Source of the DNA: Marinibacterium anthonyi
Lineage (GTDB): Bacteria; Pseudomonadota; Alphaproteobacteria; Rhodobacterales; Rhodobacteraceae
Assembly: GCA_003217735.2 (NCBI GenBank)
Contig: CP031585.1
Span: 1,909,501 to 1,973,500, forward strand
Reading direction: 5' to 3'
Length of the DNA stretch: 64,000 bases
In this document: one piece after another, positions 33,977-42,730 of the stretch
Position numbering within the stretch: position 1 is the first letter of the stretch
Layout: every line of letters begins with the position of its first letter
The notes under the pieces: model-generated
Told to the model about the DNA's origin: nothing
The model's input: only the letters and a program-made list of their open reading frames with translations
Databases searched by the model: none
Translations under genes and position numbers: made by a program

Positions 33977-35950
33977 TCAGAAAAGGGCCCCCTGGTCCGC
34001 CCCTGCATCCGGCAGCCACACCCGGAACTCGGCACCGCCCCCCCTGGCGTTCCCCGCGGAAATGATCCCGCCGGCCCGCTGGATCAGGGTCTGGCTGATC
34101 GACAGGCCCAGCCCCGTGCCGACGCCGCGCTTGGTGGTGAAGAACGGGTCGAAGACGTTGTCGCGCAGGTTCTCGGCCAGCCCCGGGCCGGTGTCGCGCA
34201 CGATCAGCTCGGCGCCCGGCGCCCCGTCGCGGTCGCCGGGCAGCAGGGTCAGCGTCAGCCGCCCCGCGTCGCCCATGGCCTGGGCCGCGTTGACCACAAG
34301 GTTGACGACGACCTGCTGCATCTCGCCCCGGTCGATGCGCACGCGGGGGATCCAGGGGTCGAAATCCGTCACCACGTCGATCCGACCGCGCGACAGCACG
34401 TGGTCGACCAGCAGCAGGCAATCCTCGACGATGGGGGCCAGTTCGACCAGCGTGTCATGGCCCGCGAATTCGCCGGGCCGGGCGAATTGCAGCAGCTTGC
34501 CGACAATGGCCGAAATCCGGGTGACCTGGCCGTCGATCAGCCCCAGTTCGGTCGAAACCTCCTGCGCCTGCGGGCCCAGCACCTCGCGGATGACGTCGAC
34601 ATTGCCCTGGATCACCGCCACCGGGTTGTTGATCTCGTGCGCGACGCCGGCGGTGATCTCGCCGATTGAGGCCAGCTTTTCCGACATCACCAGCTGGCGA
34701 AAGGTCTGTTCCAGCTTGGCGTTGGCTTCGCGCAGCTCGATCGTGCGGTGCTCGACCGCCGCGTTCAGCTCGTCCGCCCAGGCGCGCAGGCGGGCGTCGC
34801 GGTCCTGGACCTGGTCCAGAAGCTGGTCCAGGTGGGCCGCCACCTGCCCGATCTCGTCATTGGCATCCAGGTTTGCGCCCATGCCGTTGCGCGCCGACAG
34901 GTCGCCGTCTTCGACCCGCTGCATGGTCTGGGTCATGCGTTCGAGCGGGGAAAAGATCCCCTTGGCCAGCCACAGGAACAGCGGCGCCGACAGCGCCAGC
35001 ACGGCGATGAAGGCGGCCATCATCCAGACAAAGGCCTTTTGCTTGGCCGCCGCGAACGGCGCTTCGAGAAATCCGACATACAGCATGCCGACCCGGGTGC
35101 CGAAACTGTCGGTCAGCGGCAGGTAGCCCGAGATGTACCAGTCGTTGACCACGAAGGCCCGGTCCAGCCAGGTCTGGCCGTGGTCCAGAACCGCCTGGCG
35201 CACCTCGGCCGACACGCGGGTGCCCAGGGCCCGCACGTCTTCGAACAGGCGCACGTTGGTGGACACGCGCACGTCGTCCAGGAACAGCGTCGCGGTGCCC
35301 TGCCGCTGGCCGCCGGTGACGGCGTTCAGGTAGACCAGCGTGTTGACCCGGTCGATGAACTGCAGGTTGCGGTTCAGCAGGATGCCACCGACCAGCACGC
35401 CTTCGTGGTCGGGGAGGCGCACGGGGGCGGCGGCGTGCACGACCATGCCGCGATCCTCGACGGTGCGGTTGGTGGGCACGGCGGCTTCGGTTTCGATCAG
35501 CTCGATCCGGGCGCGCCGGTCCAGCGCACCGGGAAAGGCCGACAGGGCGCGGGGCGGAAAGATGTCGATCTGGCTGTCGGGGGCGCCGTTCAGCGCGGTT
35601 TCGATCACCGGCCAGCGGGACGCGGTGCCAAAGGCCTGCGCCCGGGGCAGGTAATAAAGGAAATCCAGCGACAGGCGCGCGCGGGCGGCATCCAGGAAAT
35701 CGGTCGGATCGTCGGCCAGCGCCTGGGCGAAGGCGCGGCTTTCGGCCAGACCGTCCAGCCCGGTGGCGGTGCCCGACATCAGCTGGTCCAGGTATTGGCG
35801 GGCGATGCGCAGGTCGCTGTCGACATTGGCGATCAGCACCTTGTCGTAATCCGTGGTCCACCGGGTCATGCCCAGGAACAGCAGGAAGGGCATCAGCACG
35901 ATCAGGGGAAGCAGCGCCAGGATCAGCAGGCGCAGGCGGACCGAAATCAT
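33977..35950 (-). CDS. membrane sensor histidine kinase with Cache-like domain
   Basis: 657 residues from ATG 35950. N-terminal membrane segment (residues 6-28), a large periplasmic domain of about 280 residues that resembles double Cache, a second membrane segment, a HAMP linker (about 345-395), a coiled coil, the H-box VAHEINNPV and an ATPase domain with the N, G1 (DTGPGL) and G2 (GTGLGLSIS) boxes. It is convergent with the NtrC-like regulator, and the HisKA and ATPase types (NtrB/DctB-like) match that regulator class, so they are likely partners. The ligand is unknown; formate or another small acid is possible given the location. Confidence 0.88.
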   Translation of the reverse strand: MISVRLRLLILALLPLIVLMPFLLFLGMTRWTTDYDKVLIANVDSDLRIARQYLDQLMSGTATGLDGLAESRAFAQALADDPTDFLDAARARLSLDFLYYLPRAQAFGTASRWPVIETALNGAPDSQIDIFPPRALSAFPGALDRRARIELIETEAAVPTNRTVEDRGMVVHAAAPVRLPDHEGVLVGGILLNRNLQFIDRVNTLVYLNAVTGGQRQGTATLFLDDVRVSTNVRLFEDVRALGTRVSAEVRQAVLDHGQTWLDRAFVVNDWYISGYLPLTDSFGTRVGMLYVGFLEAPFAAAKQKAFVWMMAAFIAVLALSAPLFLWLAKGIFSPLERMTQTMQRVEDGDLSARNGMGANLDANDEIGQVAAHLDQLLDQVQDRDARLRAWADELNAAVEHRTIELREANAKLEQTFRQLVMSEKLASIGEITAGVAHEINNPVAVIQGNVDVIREVLGPQAQEVSTELGLIDGQVTRISAIVGKLLQFARPGEFAGHDTLVELAPIVEDCLLLVDHVLSRGRIDVVTDFDPWIPRVRIDRGEMQQVVVNLVVNAAQAMGDAGRLTLTLLPGDRDGAPGAELIVRDTGPGLAENLRDNVFDPFFTTKRGVGTGLGLSISQTLIQRAGGIISAGNARGGGAEFRVWLPDAGADQGALF

Positions 35951-36131
35951 GGGGCGGGTCGGGGATCGGGCATGGGGCGAGGTTAGCCCGGGGCGCAAGG
36001 CGCGCCAAGATGGGCCGTTCGGTCCGGGCCCCCATCAGACTTTGGCATCATGGTATCCCGTCGTATCCTCTGGCACACCTTGGGTGCCGGCGGCTATGCT
36101 GCTGGCCGGAGGAGTGATTTCGGGAGGAAAC

Positions 36132-36677
36132 ATGAAACGCATCCTGCACGGAGTGCTGGTGGCGCTTGCGTTGGTGTCGGCGCCTGTGGCCGCGCTGGCG
36201 CACGGCCCGTCGCGCCAGAAGGTGACCGAGATGGTGGCGGTGAAGGCCGCCCCGGACGAGGTCTGGGCCCGCATCGGCAATTTCCAGGACATGAACTGGC
36301 ACCCGGCGGTGGCCAAGACCACCGGAGAGGGCGGCAACGAGATCGGGGCGACCCGGGTTCTGAGCCTGGGCGCCGAGGACGGGCCGGTGATCAACGAGGA
36401 GCTGTACAAGTACGACGCGGACAAGCGGACCTATTCCTACCGCATCACCGAGGTCGACGTGCAGGTTTTGCCGGTGACCAACTATTCGTCGCACCTGACG
36501 GTGAAGGACGGCGAAAACGGCGGGTCCGTGATCGAATGGCGCGGCGCGTTCTACCGGGGCGATCCGCTGGGCGATCCGCCGCCCGAGCTGAACGACGAGG
36601 CCGCGATCAAGGCGGTGACGGATATCTACAAGGCGGGGCTGGAGGCCCTGGCCGGCGAATTCGGAGCAGCGAACTGA
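36132..36677 (+). CDS. SRPBCC-family periplasmic protein
   Basis: 181 residues from ATG 36132 with a signal peptide ending ALAHG. The mature protein is a START/Bet v1-like beta-alpha grip (VKAAPDEVWARIGNFQDMNWHPAVA), a fold that binds hydrophobic ligands. It lies ahead of a propeller protein and a two-component system and 9 kb before xoxF; similar proteins are seen in methanol-oxidation loci. It might bind a quinone or PQQ-like ligand, but nothing proves this. Its TGA overlaps the following gene if that gene starts at the CTG discussed there. Confidence 0.82.
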   Translation: MKRILHGVLVALALVSAPVAALAHGPSRQKVTEMVAVKAAPDEVWARIGNFQDMNWHPAVAKTTGEGGNEIGATRVLSLGAEDGPVINEELYKYDADKRTYSYRITEVDVQVLPVTNYSSHLTVKDGENGGSVIEWRGAFYRGDPLGDPPPELNDEAAIKAVTDIYKAGLEALAGEFGAAN

Positions 36678-36709
36678 AGGGTCTGATCACGGTCCTTGCA
36701 GGGGGTCTC

Positions 36710-37612
36710 ATGGGGCTCGTCCTTCCGGCTGCGGCCGGGATGGCGGGCCCTTTGGCCTATGTGACCAACCAGTCGGACGAGACGTTGACCGTGGTCGACA
36801 TCGGTGCGGGCGCGGTGGTGCGCACGGTGTCCATTCCCGGCGCGCCGGCGGGGGTCGCCTTGGCGCCCGACGGGCGGGTCTGGGTGACGTCGCCCGAGGC
36901 GGGGGCGGTTTCGGTATATGACCCGGTGGCCGGGGATGTGAAGGCGGTCGATCTGGGCGGCGGGCCGCTGGGGCTGGCGGTGAACCCGGTCAGCGGGGCG
37001 GTCTATGCGGCGGATTGGTATGGCGACCGGATCGTGGTGGTCGAAGGCGGCGTGGTGACGGGCGAATGGGCGACGGGCCACAGCCCGTCGGGCGTGTCGG
37101 TGACCCCGGATGGGCAAACGGTGCTGACGGCCGACCGGGATTCGCACCAGGTGTCGGTGTTTGCGGGCGATGGCGCGCTGTTGCGGGTGGTCAAGGTGGG
37201 CGAACGGCCGTTCGGCGTGACCGTGGATGACGCGGGGCGGCTGGCCTATACGGCGAACGTGGGGTCCAACGACGTGACGGTGTTCGATATCGCGTCCGGA
37301 GAGGTCCTGGCGACGATCCCGGTGGGGATGCGCCCGTACGAGGTCGCCTTGGCGGCGGGCAAGGGGTTCGTGACGAATTCCTACGGCGACAGCGTGTCGG
37401 TCTTCGACATCGCGACGCGCCAGCCGCTGGGGGTGATCGACGTGGGCGAATACCCCGAAGGCATCGACGCCAGCCGGGATGGCAGGCGCGTCTACGTGGC
37501 GAACTGGATGACCGACACGCTGAGCGTGATCGACACGGAAACGCTTGGGGTGGTGGCGGATATCGGGGTCGGATCGGGGCCAAGGGCCTTCGGCACGTTC
37601 CTGGAGGAATGA
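36710..37612 (+). CDS. YVTN/YncE-family seven-blade beta-propeller protein
   Basis: 300 residues from ATG 36710. About seven blades each with an AYVTN/VYVANW-type strand, for example AYTANVGSNDVTVFDI. ATG 36710 gives a short signal without a basic start; an in-frame CTG at 36674, 7 bases after GGAG and overlapping the TGA of the previous gene, would add LKGLITVLAGGL and yield a complete signal peptide. The protein is periplasmic in either case. The stop overlaps the kinase gene in ATGA form, so this is an operon with the kinase and regulator. The propeller may bind a ligand for the kinase. Confidence 0.85.
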   Translation: MGLVLPAAAGMAGPLAYVTNQSDETLTVVDIGAGAVVRTVSIPGAPAGVALAPDGRVWVTSPEAGAVSVYDPVAGDVKAVDLGGGPLGLAVNPVSGAVYAADWYGDRIVVVEGGVVTGEWATGHSPSGVSVTPDGQTVLTADRDSHQVSVFAGDGALLRVVKVGERPFGVTVDDAGRLAYTANVGSNDVTVFDIASGEVLATIPVGMRPYEVALAAGKGFVTNSYGDSVSVFDIATRQPLGVIDVGEYPEGIDASRDGRRVYVANWMTDTLSVIDTETLGVVADIGVGSGPRAFGTFLEE

Positions 37613-39120
37613 CCGTGGTGCGGCGGCGGATCGCCCTGACGATGGTGGTGGCCTACGCGGCGACGCTGGCGGCGCTGGCGGGGTTCGCCGTGGTGACCTT
37701 TCTGGGCTTCCTGGCGGTGCGCGAACAGATCGAGATCGCGGGCCAGTCGCTGCGCCAGCTGGAAACGGCGCGCATCATCGAGGCGAGCTTCAACCGCTAC
37801 CTGCTGGATATCAACCGCCATTTGCCCCAGGACGGGCGCGACAGCCCGGCGGCGGGGAACCTGCGCGGCACGCTGTTCGTGCATCGCGGCATCATCGCCG
37901 ATGAGGTGGGCGCGGCCGGCACCCAAAAGGAACAGGACCAGGAGCGGGCCGAGATGGTGCGCGCGCTGAAGCTGTTCACCATCTTCGAGGATATCGAGCG
38001 CAAGACGATCTATGCGCGCGCCCAGCAGGCCGGCACCGGCCAGCAGCTGACGGCGGCCGACATGGCCGACCTGGTGGCCCCGGACGAGGCGGCGTTCCGC
38101 GAGATCCTGAACGCCATCATCATCGACGAACGCGCCGAATCCGCCGCCGCGCTGACCCGGCTGGAGGCCCTGCGCGCCCATTACCTGACGCTGGGCGCCT
38201 GGCTGGTGGGCGGTTGCCTGCTGGTGGCGCTGGTGCTGGGGGCGGCCGCGTACCGCCAGTTGCTGCGCCCGATCCGCGCGCTGACCGACACGGTCGAGGA
38301 TTATCCCGGCGCCACGGCGCGGGCGCCCGGTGACCTGCCGGGGGAATTCGCGCTGCTGGCGGCGCGGTTCAATTCGATGCTGGACCGGATCGACAGCGAA
38401 CAGGACCGGCTGCGCACCGAAGTCGCCGCCGCGACCGAGGACCTGGAAAAGGCCAATGCCGACCTGGTGCATATCGACACCGCCCGCCGGGCGTTCTTTG
38501 CCAATATCAGCCACGAATTGCGCACCCCCATCACCGTCCTGCTGGGCGAGGCGCAGGTGGCGCTGAAGGGGCAGGGCGGCGAGCGCGAGGCGCTGGCGCG
38601 GATTTCGGCCAACGGGGGGTTCCTGCGCCGCCGGCTGGATGACCTGCTGTCGCTGGCCCGGTCCGAAGACGGCACGCTGAAGCTGGACCGGGTGCCGGTG
38701 GACCTGGCCGACGAGGTGGAGGCCGCCGTCGCCTCGGCCCGGGCCTTTGCGGCGGCCAGCGAAGTGACGCTGGACCTGGAGGTTACGGGCGACCGCGAGA
38801 TGCTGGGCGATCCGTCGGCCCTGCGCCAGGCGGTTCTGGCGCTGGTGGACAATGCGATCAAGTTCTCGGCCCCCGGCGACACGATCACCGTCACGGTGAC
38901 CGGCGACATGGTGTCGGTGGCCGATGAAGGCCCGGGGTTCGGCGACACCGACCCGATGGAGATGTTCGACCGCTACGTGCAGGGCGGAACCGGCAAGCTG
39001 AGGGGGGGCACCGGGCTTGGGCTCGCCATCGTGCGCTGGATCGCCGATCATCACGGGGCGGAACTGCGGGCGGAGAACCGCAAGGAGGGGGGCGCGGACG
39101 TGCGACTGATGTGGACATGA
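37609..39120 (+). CDS. sensor histidine kinase
   Basis: 503 residues. Two membrane segments (about 7-40 and 200-225) flank a periplasmic domain of 160 residues, followed by HAMP, an H-box FFANISHELRTPITVLLG, and a HATPase domain ending GGTGLGLAIVRW. All boxes are intact. It is co-translated with the propeller gene before it and the OmpR-type regulator behind it (ATGA overlaps at both ends). In Paracoccus the FlhS/FlhR system regulates methanol and formaldehyde oxidation genes; this pair is placed in a comparable gene setting, but the family match was not verified. Confidence 0.88.
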   Translation: MTVVRRRIALTMVVAYAATLAALAGFAVVTFLGFLAVREQIEIAGQSLRQLETARIIEASFNRYLLDINRHLPQDGRDSPAAGNLRGTLFVHRGIIADEVGAAGTQKEQDQERAEMVRALKLFTIFEDIERKTIYARAQQAGTGQQLTAADMADLVAPDEAAFREILNAIIIDERAESAAALTRLEALRAHYLTLGAWLVGGCLLVALVLGAAAYRQLLRPIRALTDTVEDYPGATARAPGDLPGEFALLAARFNSMLDRIDSEQDRLRTEVAAATEDLEKANADLVHIDTARRAFFANISHELRTPITVLLGEAQVALKGQGGEREALARISANGGFLRRRLDDLLSLARSEDGTLKLDRVPVDLADEVEAAVASARAFAAASEVTLDLEVTGDREMLGDPSALRQAVLALVDNAIKFSAPGDTITVTVTGDMVSVADEGPGFGDTDPMEMFDRYVQGGTGKLRGGTGLGLAIVRWIADHHGAELRAENRKEGGADVRLMWT

Positions 39121-39776
39121 ATGCGGCGCGGGTTTTGCTGGTCGAGGATGACGTCGGCGTGGCGCGGATGCTGGAACGGGGGCTGGCGCAGGCGGGATAT
39201 GCGGTGGATTGGTCGCGCACGTTGCAGGATGCGGTGGCGCGGGCCGGGCAGCTGTCGCATGACCTGGTGGTGCTGGACCGGATGCTGCCGGATGGCGACG
39301 GGGCGGACCTGTGCGCGGCCCTGCGCAAGTTCGGCCACCCGGCGCGGGTGTGCATGCTGACGGCGCGGGACGCGCTGGAGGACAAGCTGCGCGGCTTTGA
39401 CGCGGGCGCCGACGATTACCTGGTGAAGCCCTTCGAATTCGACGAATTGCTGGCGCGGCTGCACGCGCTTGGCCGGCGCGGGCCCGCCGAACGGCCCGAG
39501 CTGCGCCGGGTCGAGGTCGACCGGACGCTGGTTCTGGGCCACCGCAAGGTCAAGCTGACCAAGCGGGAATGGGCGCTTATTCAGCCGCTTCTGGACCATC
39601 GCGGCCAGACCGTGCGGCGCGAGGATCTGCTGGCCGCCGCCTGGGGGGGCGAGGACGCGGTGTCGACAAACGCGGTCGATGTCTATGTCGGATACCTCAG
39701 GCGCAAGCTGGCCGAACTGGATGGCGACGTGCGGATCGACACGATCCGGGGGGAGGGGTTCCGCCTGAACGAATAG
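39117..39776 (+). CDS. OmpR-family response regulator
   Basis: 219 residues. Receiver with the acidic pair EDD near the start, phospho-Asp in VVLDRMLPDG and Lys in DYLVKPF, followed by a winged-helix domain (RREWALIQPLL/VDVYVGYLRRKL). ATG 39117 overlaps the kinase stop; an in-frame GTG at 39111 is an alternative. It is the cognate regulator of the kinase just upstream. The targets are likely local: the methanol-oxidation genes that follow, by inference. Confidence 0.92.
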   Translation: MNAARVLLVEDDVGVARMLERGLAQAGYAVDWSRTLQDAVARAGQLSHDLVVLDRMLPDGDGADLCAALRKFGHPARVCMLTARDALEDKLRGFDAGADDYLVKPFEFDELLARLHALGRRGPAERPELRRVEVDRTLVLGHRKVKLTKREWALIQPLLDHRGQTVRREDLLAAAWGGEDAVSTNAVDVYVGYLRRKLAELDGDVRIDTIRGEGFRLNE

Positions 39777-39877
39777 GGGATTTAGGATGACCCAGCGGCA
39801 TGAATTTGCTAGCCCTTTCCCCAGGGGAGAGTCCGCGAGGACAGCATATCGGAGCGAATGGGAGGAGCCAGCGCGCC

Positions 39878-41290
39878 ATGACCGAAAAGTATCTCTTGGC
39901 CGGCGGTGCAGCCGTGGCCGGGCTTGTGATCGGGCTAGCAATGAGCGGAGGATCGAAAACGAATGTGGTGGTCACGGACCAGATCAACGCGCTGAGCGCG
40001 GCGGTGGAGGCCGTCGCCGGGCAGGTCGACGACCTGTCCCGGACCGTCGTGGCCAACGAAACGACGATTGCCGCCCTGACCGGCACGATGGACGGTCAAG
40101 CGGCCAGCCTTGCAACCCTTGGCGCCGGGTCCGAGGCCAACGCGTCGGCCCTGGGGGAATTGCGCGGGGCGCTTGACGTGCTGACGGGCGACCAGGCGGG
40201 CCTGTCGCAGGCCCTGTCGGGCATGACCGGCGACCTGGGTGAATTGCGCGGCGAGCTGATGGCGGCGATGCGGGACACGCTGGCGGCGGCTGCGGCGGCA
40301 GGGGGCGCCGCGTCGGCAGCTGCGGCACCTGCGCCCAAGGCCGATGCTGCGGCGCCCGCGACGGTTGCGGCGGCGCCCAAGGCGGCGGAACCCAAGACGG
40401 CGGAACCAAAGATGGTGGCTGCGCCGCAGGTGGACGAGGCGGCCCAAGCCGAGGCGCTGGCGGCCAGGGTGGGCGAGGACGGGCTGATGCTGTCTGTCGG
40501 CCAGACGGCGACGGTGGGGGACACCCAGCTGTTCCTGTCGCGCCTGTCGGCGGAGGGCGCGCATCTGCGGGTGCGCGGCGCGGATCCGATGGTGGCCGGG
40601 GTCGACGGGCGCGCGGTGGCTCTTGGGGGTTGCACCGTGGCGCTGGCCGGGATCGCGGCCGGAAAGGCCTATCTGAGCACGCACTGCGCGGACCCGGCGG
40701 CGGATGAAACGCCCGCCGATCTGCCCGAGGCGACGGACCTGGCGCTGAGCGTGGGCCAGACCGGGCTTTTCGGGGACATGCGCGTGTTCCTGTCGCGGCT
40801 CGATGAAGGCACGGCGCACCTGCGGATCTTTACCCTGGCGGGCATGCACGAGAATGCCGCCGTGTCGTCGCGCCAGCCCCATGTGATGGGCAATGGCTGC
40901 GCCATCGCGCTGGCCGGGCTGGATGATCGCACGGCGCAGCTGCACGCGGCGTGCGGCGATGCGGCGGCGGGGCTGGGGGACATGGCGACGCAGGTCGCGG
41001 CACCGGCGCCGGCTGCCGCACCCGCCCCCGTGGCCGAGCCGGCGCCGACGCTGGCCGACAAGCTGAGCGAGACCGGCATGGCCGTGAGCGTGGGCGAGGC
41101 GGCGGTGGTCGGGGATGCGACGCTGTTCGTGCAGCGGCTGCCCGACAACACCGCGCAGCTGATGCAGATGGGCAAGGGCGGTTTCGTGCTGGACGTGTTC
41201 CGGGCGGTGGATCTGGGCAATGGCTGTTCGGTCGCTCTGCTGGGCGTCGAGGAGGGCAAGGCCTACCTGGAACCCACCTGCGCGGAGTGA
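39878..41290 (+). CDS. membrane-anchored protein with coiled coil and three tandem Cys-paired repeats
   Basis: 470 residues from ATG 39878. Residues 5-22 form a hydrophobic anchor, about 30-130 a predicted coiled-coil, about 130-190 an Ala/Pro/Lys spacer, then three copies of a 70-residue domain (about 205-280, 285-362 and 395-470). Each copy begins with LSVGQTxxxGDxxLFLSRL, includes a strand AHLR, and ends with GCxVALxGIxxGKAYL and a second Cys, so one disulfide per domain seems likely. The repeats differ enough to be old. No known family was recognised. It lies between a regulator and the SoxYZ-like carrier gene of the quinoprotein locus. Confidence 0.75.
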   Translation: MTEKYLLAGGAAVAGLVIGLAMSGGSKTNVVVTDQINALSAAVEAVAGQVDDLSRTVVANETTIAALTGTMDGQAASLATLGAGSEANASALGELRGALDVLTGDQAGLSQALSGMTGDLGELRGELMAAMRDTLAAAAAAGGAASAAAAPAPKADAAAPATVAAAPKAAEPKTAEPKMVAAPQVDEAAQAEALAARVGEDGLMLSVGQTATVGDTQLFLSRLSAEGAHLRVRGADPMVAGVDGRAVALGGCTVALAGIAAGKAYLSTHCADPAADETPADLPEATDLALSVGQTGLFGDMRVFLSRLDEGTAHLRIFTLAGMHENAAVSSRQPHVMGNGCAIALAGLDDRTAQLHAACGDAAAGLGDMATQVAAPAPAAAPAPVAEPAPTLADKLSETGMAVSVGEAAVVGDATLFVQRLPDNTAQLMQMGKGGFVLDVFRAVDLGNGCSVALLGVEEGKAYLEPTCAE

Positions 41291-41429
41291 TCCGTCACGC
41301 GGATGTGATCCGGTCCGGACCGGCCCGACGCGAGTCCGGGCCGGTTTCTACGACCATGACCCCATCGACAGCGCCTTTGCCCCCGTGCCAGCCTTGCCGG
41401 ATCGCAGAGCCAACGCGGGAGGAGGAGCC

Positions 41430-42251
41430 ATGCGTCTGTTGAAATGGGGGGTGGTCGTGGTCTGCCTGGCGGGACCGGCCTGGGCGGATGGTCCGGCGGA
41501 AGGGTCCATGGCGGGACCGGAGCAGCCGGGCGAGACCTGGGCGGACATCCGGGCATCGCAATTCCCGGATGTGGAGATTGGCGAGGCCGGCACGGCGATA
41601 TCGCTGGAGGCGCCGTACCGGGCGCATGATGCGGCCGCGGTGCCGGTGCGGCTGAGGATCGATCCGGGCGCGGGGCGGCAGGTGGAAACGCTGGTGCTGA
41701 TCGTCGACGAGAACCCGGCGCCGATCGCGGCCAGCTTCACGATGCATCCGGCGATGGGCCCGGTGGTGGACCTGTCGACGCGGCTGCGGGTGAATGCCTA
41801 TTCCAACGTGCGCGCCGTCGTTGGGCTGAGCGATGGCAGCTGGATTCAGACGGCGCGCTACGTGAAGGCGTCGGGCGGGTGTTCTGCGCCGGCCTCGGGG
41901 GATCCGGCGGCGGCGCTGGCGTCGCTGGGCAAGATGAAGATGCGGCTGTTCGAGGGCGGGACCGAGCCGGGGCGGCTGGATGCGCAGGTGATGATCCGGC
42001 ATCCCAACAATTCGGGCTTTCAGTTGGACCAGGTGACGCAATTGTACGTGCCGGCACGGTTCGTGGACCGGATCGCGGTCTACGACGGCGACACGCCGCT
42101 GTTCGACCTGGAAGGGGGGATATCGCTGAGCGAGGATCCCTCGCTGCGGTTCAGTTTCACGCCGACCGGGGACGGGGTGCTGCGGGTCGAGGCCGAGGAT
42201 ACCGACGGCGCCAGTTTCGCGCAGAGCTTCCCGCTGGAGCATGCGTTCTGA
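41430..42251 (+). CDS. quinoprotein dehydrogenase-associated SoxYZ-like carrier
   Basis: 273 residues from ATG 41430 with GGAGGAG ahead. A signal peptide (1-20) is followed by a SoxY-like part that ends in KASGGCSAPAS, where Cys corresponds to the SoxY swinging-arm Cys that carries the substrate, and then a SoxZ-like immunoglobulin domain. So it is a fused SoxY-SoxZ relative. The family occurs with PQQ dehydrogenases and zinc metallohydrolases (the quinoprotein relay set). The predicted role is to carry a covalently bound intermediate in the periplasm; no biochemistry is known to me. The gene is followed by two large hairpins. Confidence 0.85.
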   Translation: MRLLKWGVVVVCLAGPAWADGPAEGSMAGPEQPGETWADIRASQFPDVEIGEAGTAISLEAPYRAHDAAAVPVRLRIDPGAGRQVETLVLIVDENPAPIAASFTMHPAMGPVVDLSTRLRVNAYSNVRAVVGLSDGSWIQTARYVKASGGCSAPASGDPAAALASLGKMKMRLFEGGTEPGRLDAQVMIRHPNNSGFQLDQVTQLYVPARFVDRIAVYDGDTPLFDLEGGISLSEDPSLRFSFTPTGDGVLRVEAEDTDGASFAQSFPLEHAF

Positions 42252-42253
42252 TC

Positions 42254-42287
42254 GCCACCGCTCATGACCGATGTCATGAGCGGTGGC
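42254..42287. terminator. hairpin 1 after the SoxYZ-like gene
   Basis: Perfect 15-bp stem (42254-42268 with 42273-42287), 4-base loop CGAT, 3 bases after the stop codon. The stem includes the sequence CTCATGAC. Confidence 0.8.
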
Positions 42288-42338
42288 GGCGGGGGCGGAA
42301 GCCGGGCGGCATGGCCGCCCGGCTTCCGCCCCCGCCGC
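42286..42338. terminator. hairpin 2, 25-bp perfect stem
   Basis: Arms 42286-42310 and 42314-42338 are perfect reverse complements with a 3-base ATG loop. It overlaps hairpin 1 by two bases, so the two would compete. It lies between the ends of the convergent SoxYZ-like and 122-residue genes. Confidence 0.85.
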
Positions 42339-42361
42339 TTGCGCCCCTGATCCCGCGCAGC

Positions 42362-42730
42362 TTATTGGAAACAGAGGATATCCGCCTCGATCTGGGCGCG
42401 GCGCATGTCGGCGACCATCTGCTTGTGCCGGGCCGAGGTGCGCAGGGCGGCGACCTTTTCGCCGCCGACCTGGAGCGTGCGCAGGATCGTCTCGGCCTTG
42501 ACGTAATCGTCGTAGGGCAGCAGCCGCGCGATGTGGTCGATCGAGCAGGAACAGCGCTCCAGCACGTCGCGGCTCTGCCCGTTCGAGCTCATGCAGGCGA
42601 AGACGTAATCGGCGCGCGCGTCGGTCGGGTAGTCGTTCAGCACCGGCGTCTGGGCGGCGGCCGACACCGCGCCGGCCAACAGCACGCCCAATCCGACAAG
42701 CAGGCGGGTCGGTGTCTCAGCTCTTGGCAT
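42362..42730 (-). CDS. hypothetical secreted protein with clustered cysteines
   Basis: 122 residues with a signal peptide (about 1-27, ending AAAQTP). The mature part has four Cys (FACMSS, RCSCSID, and the final CFQ), helical prediction, and a C-terminal end exactly at DILCFQ. A conserved-looking pattern, DYVFACMSSNGQS followed by VLERCSCSIDHIA, resembles small proteins seen in methanol-oxidation loci, but the family name is unknown to me. It overlaps the upstream gene by 14 bases. Convergent with the SoxYZ-like carrier. Confidence 0.7.
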   Translation of the reverse strand: MPRAETPTRLLVGLGVLLAGAVSAAAQTPVLNDYPTDARADYVFACMSSNGQSRDVLERCSCSIDHIARLLPYDDYVKAETILRTLQVGGEKVAALRTSARHKQMVADMRRAQIEADILCFQ

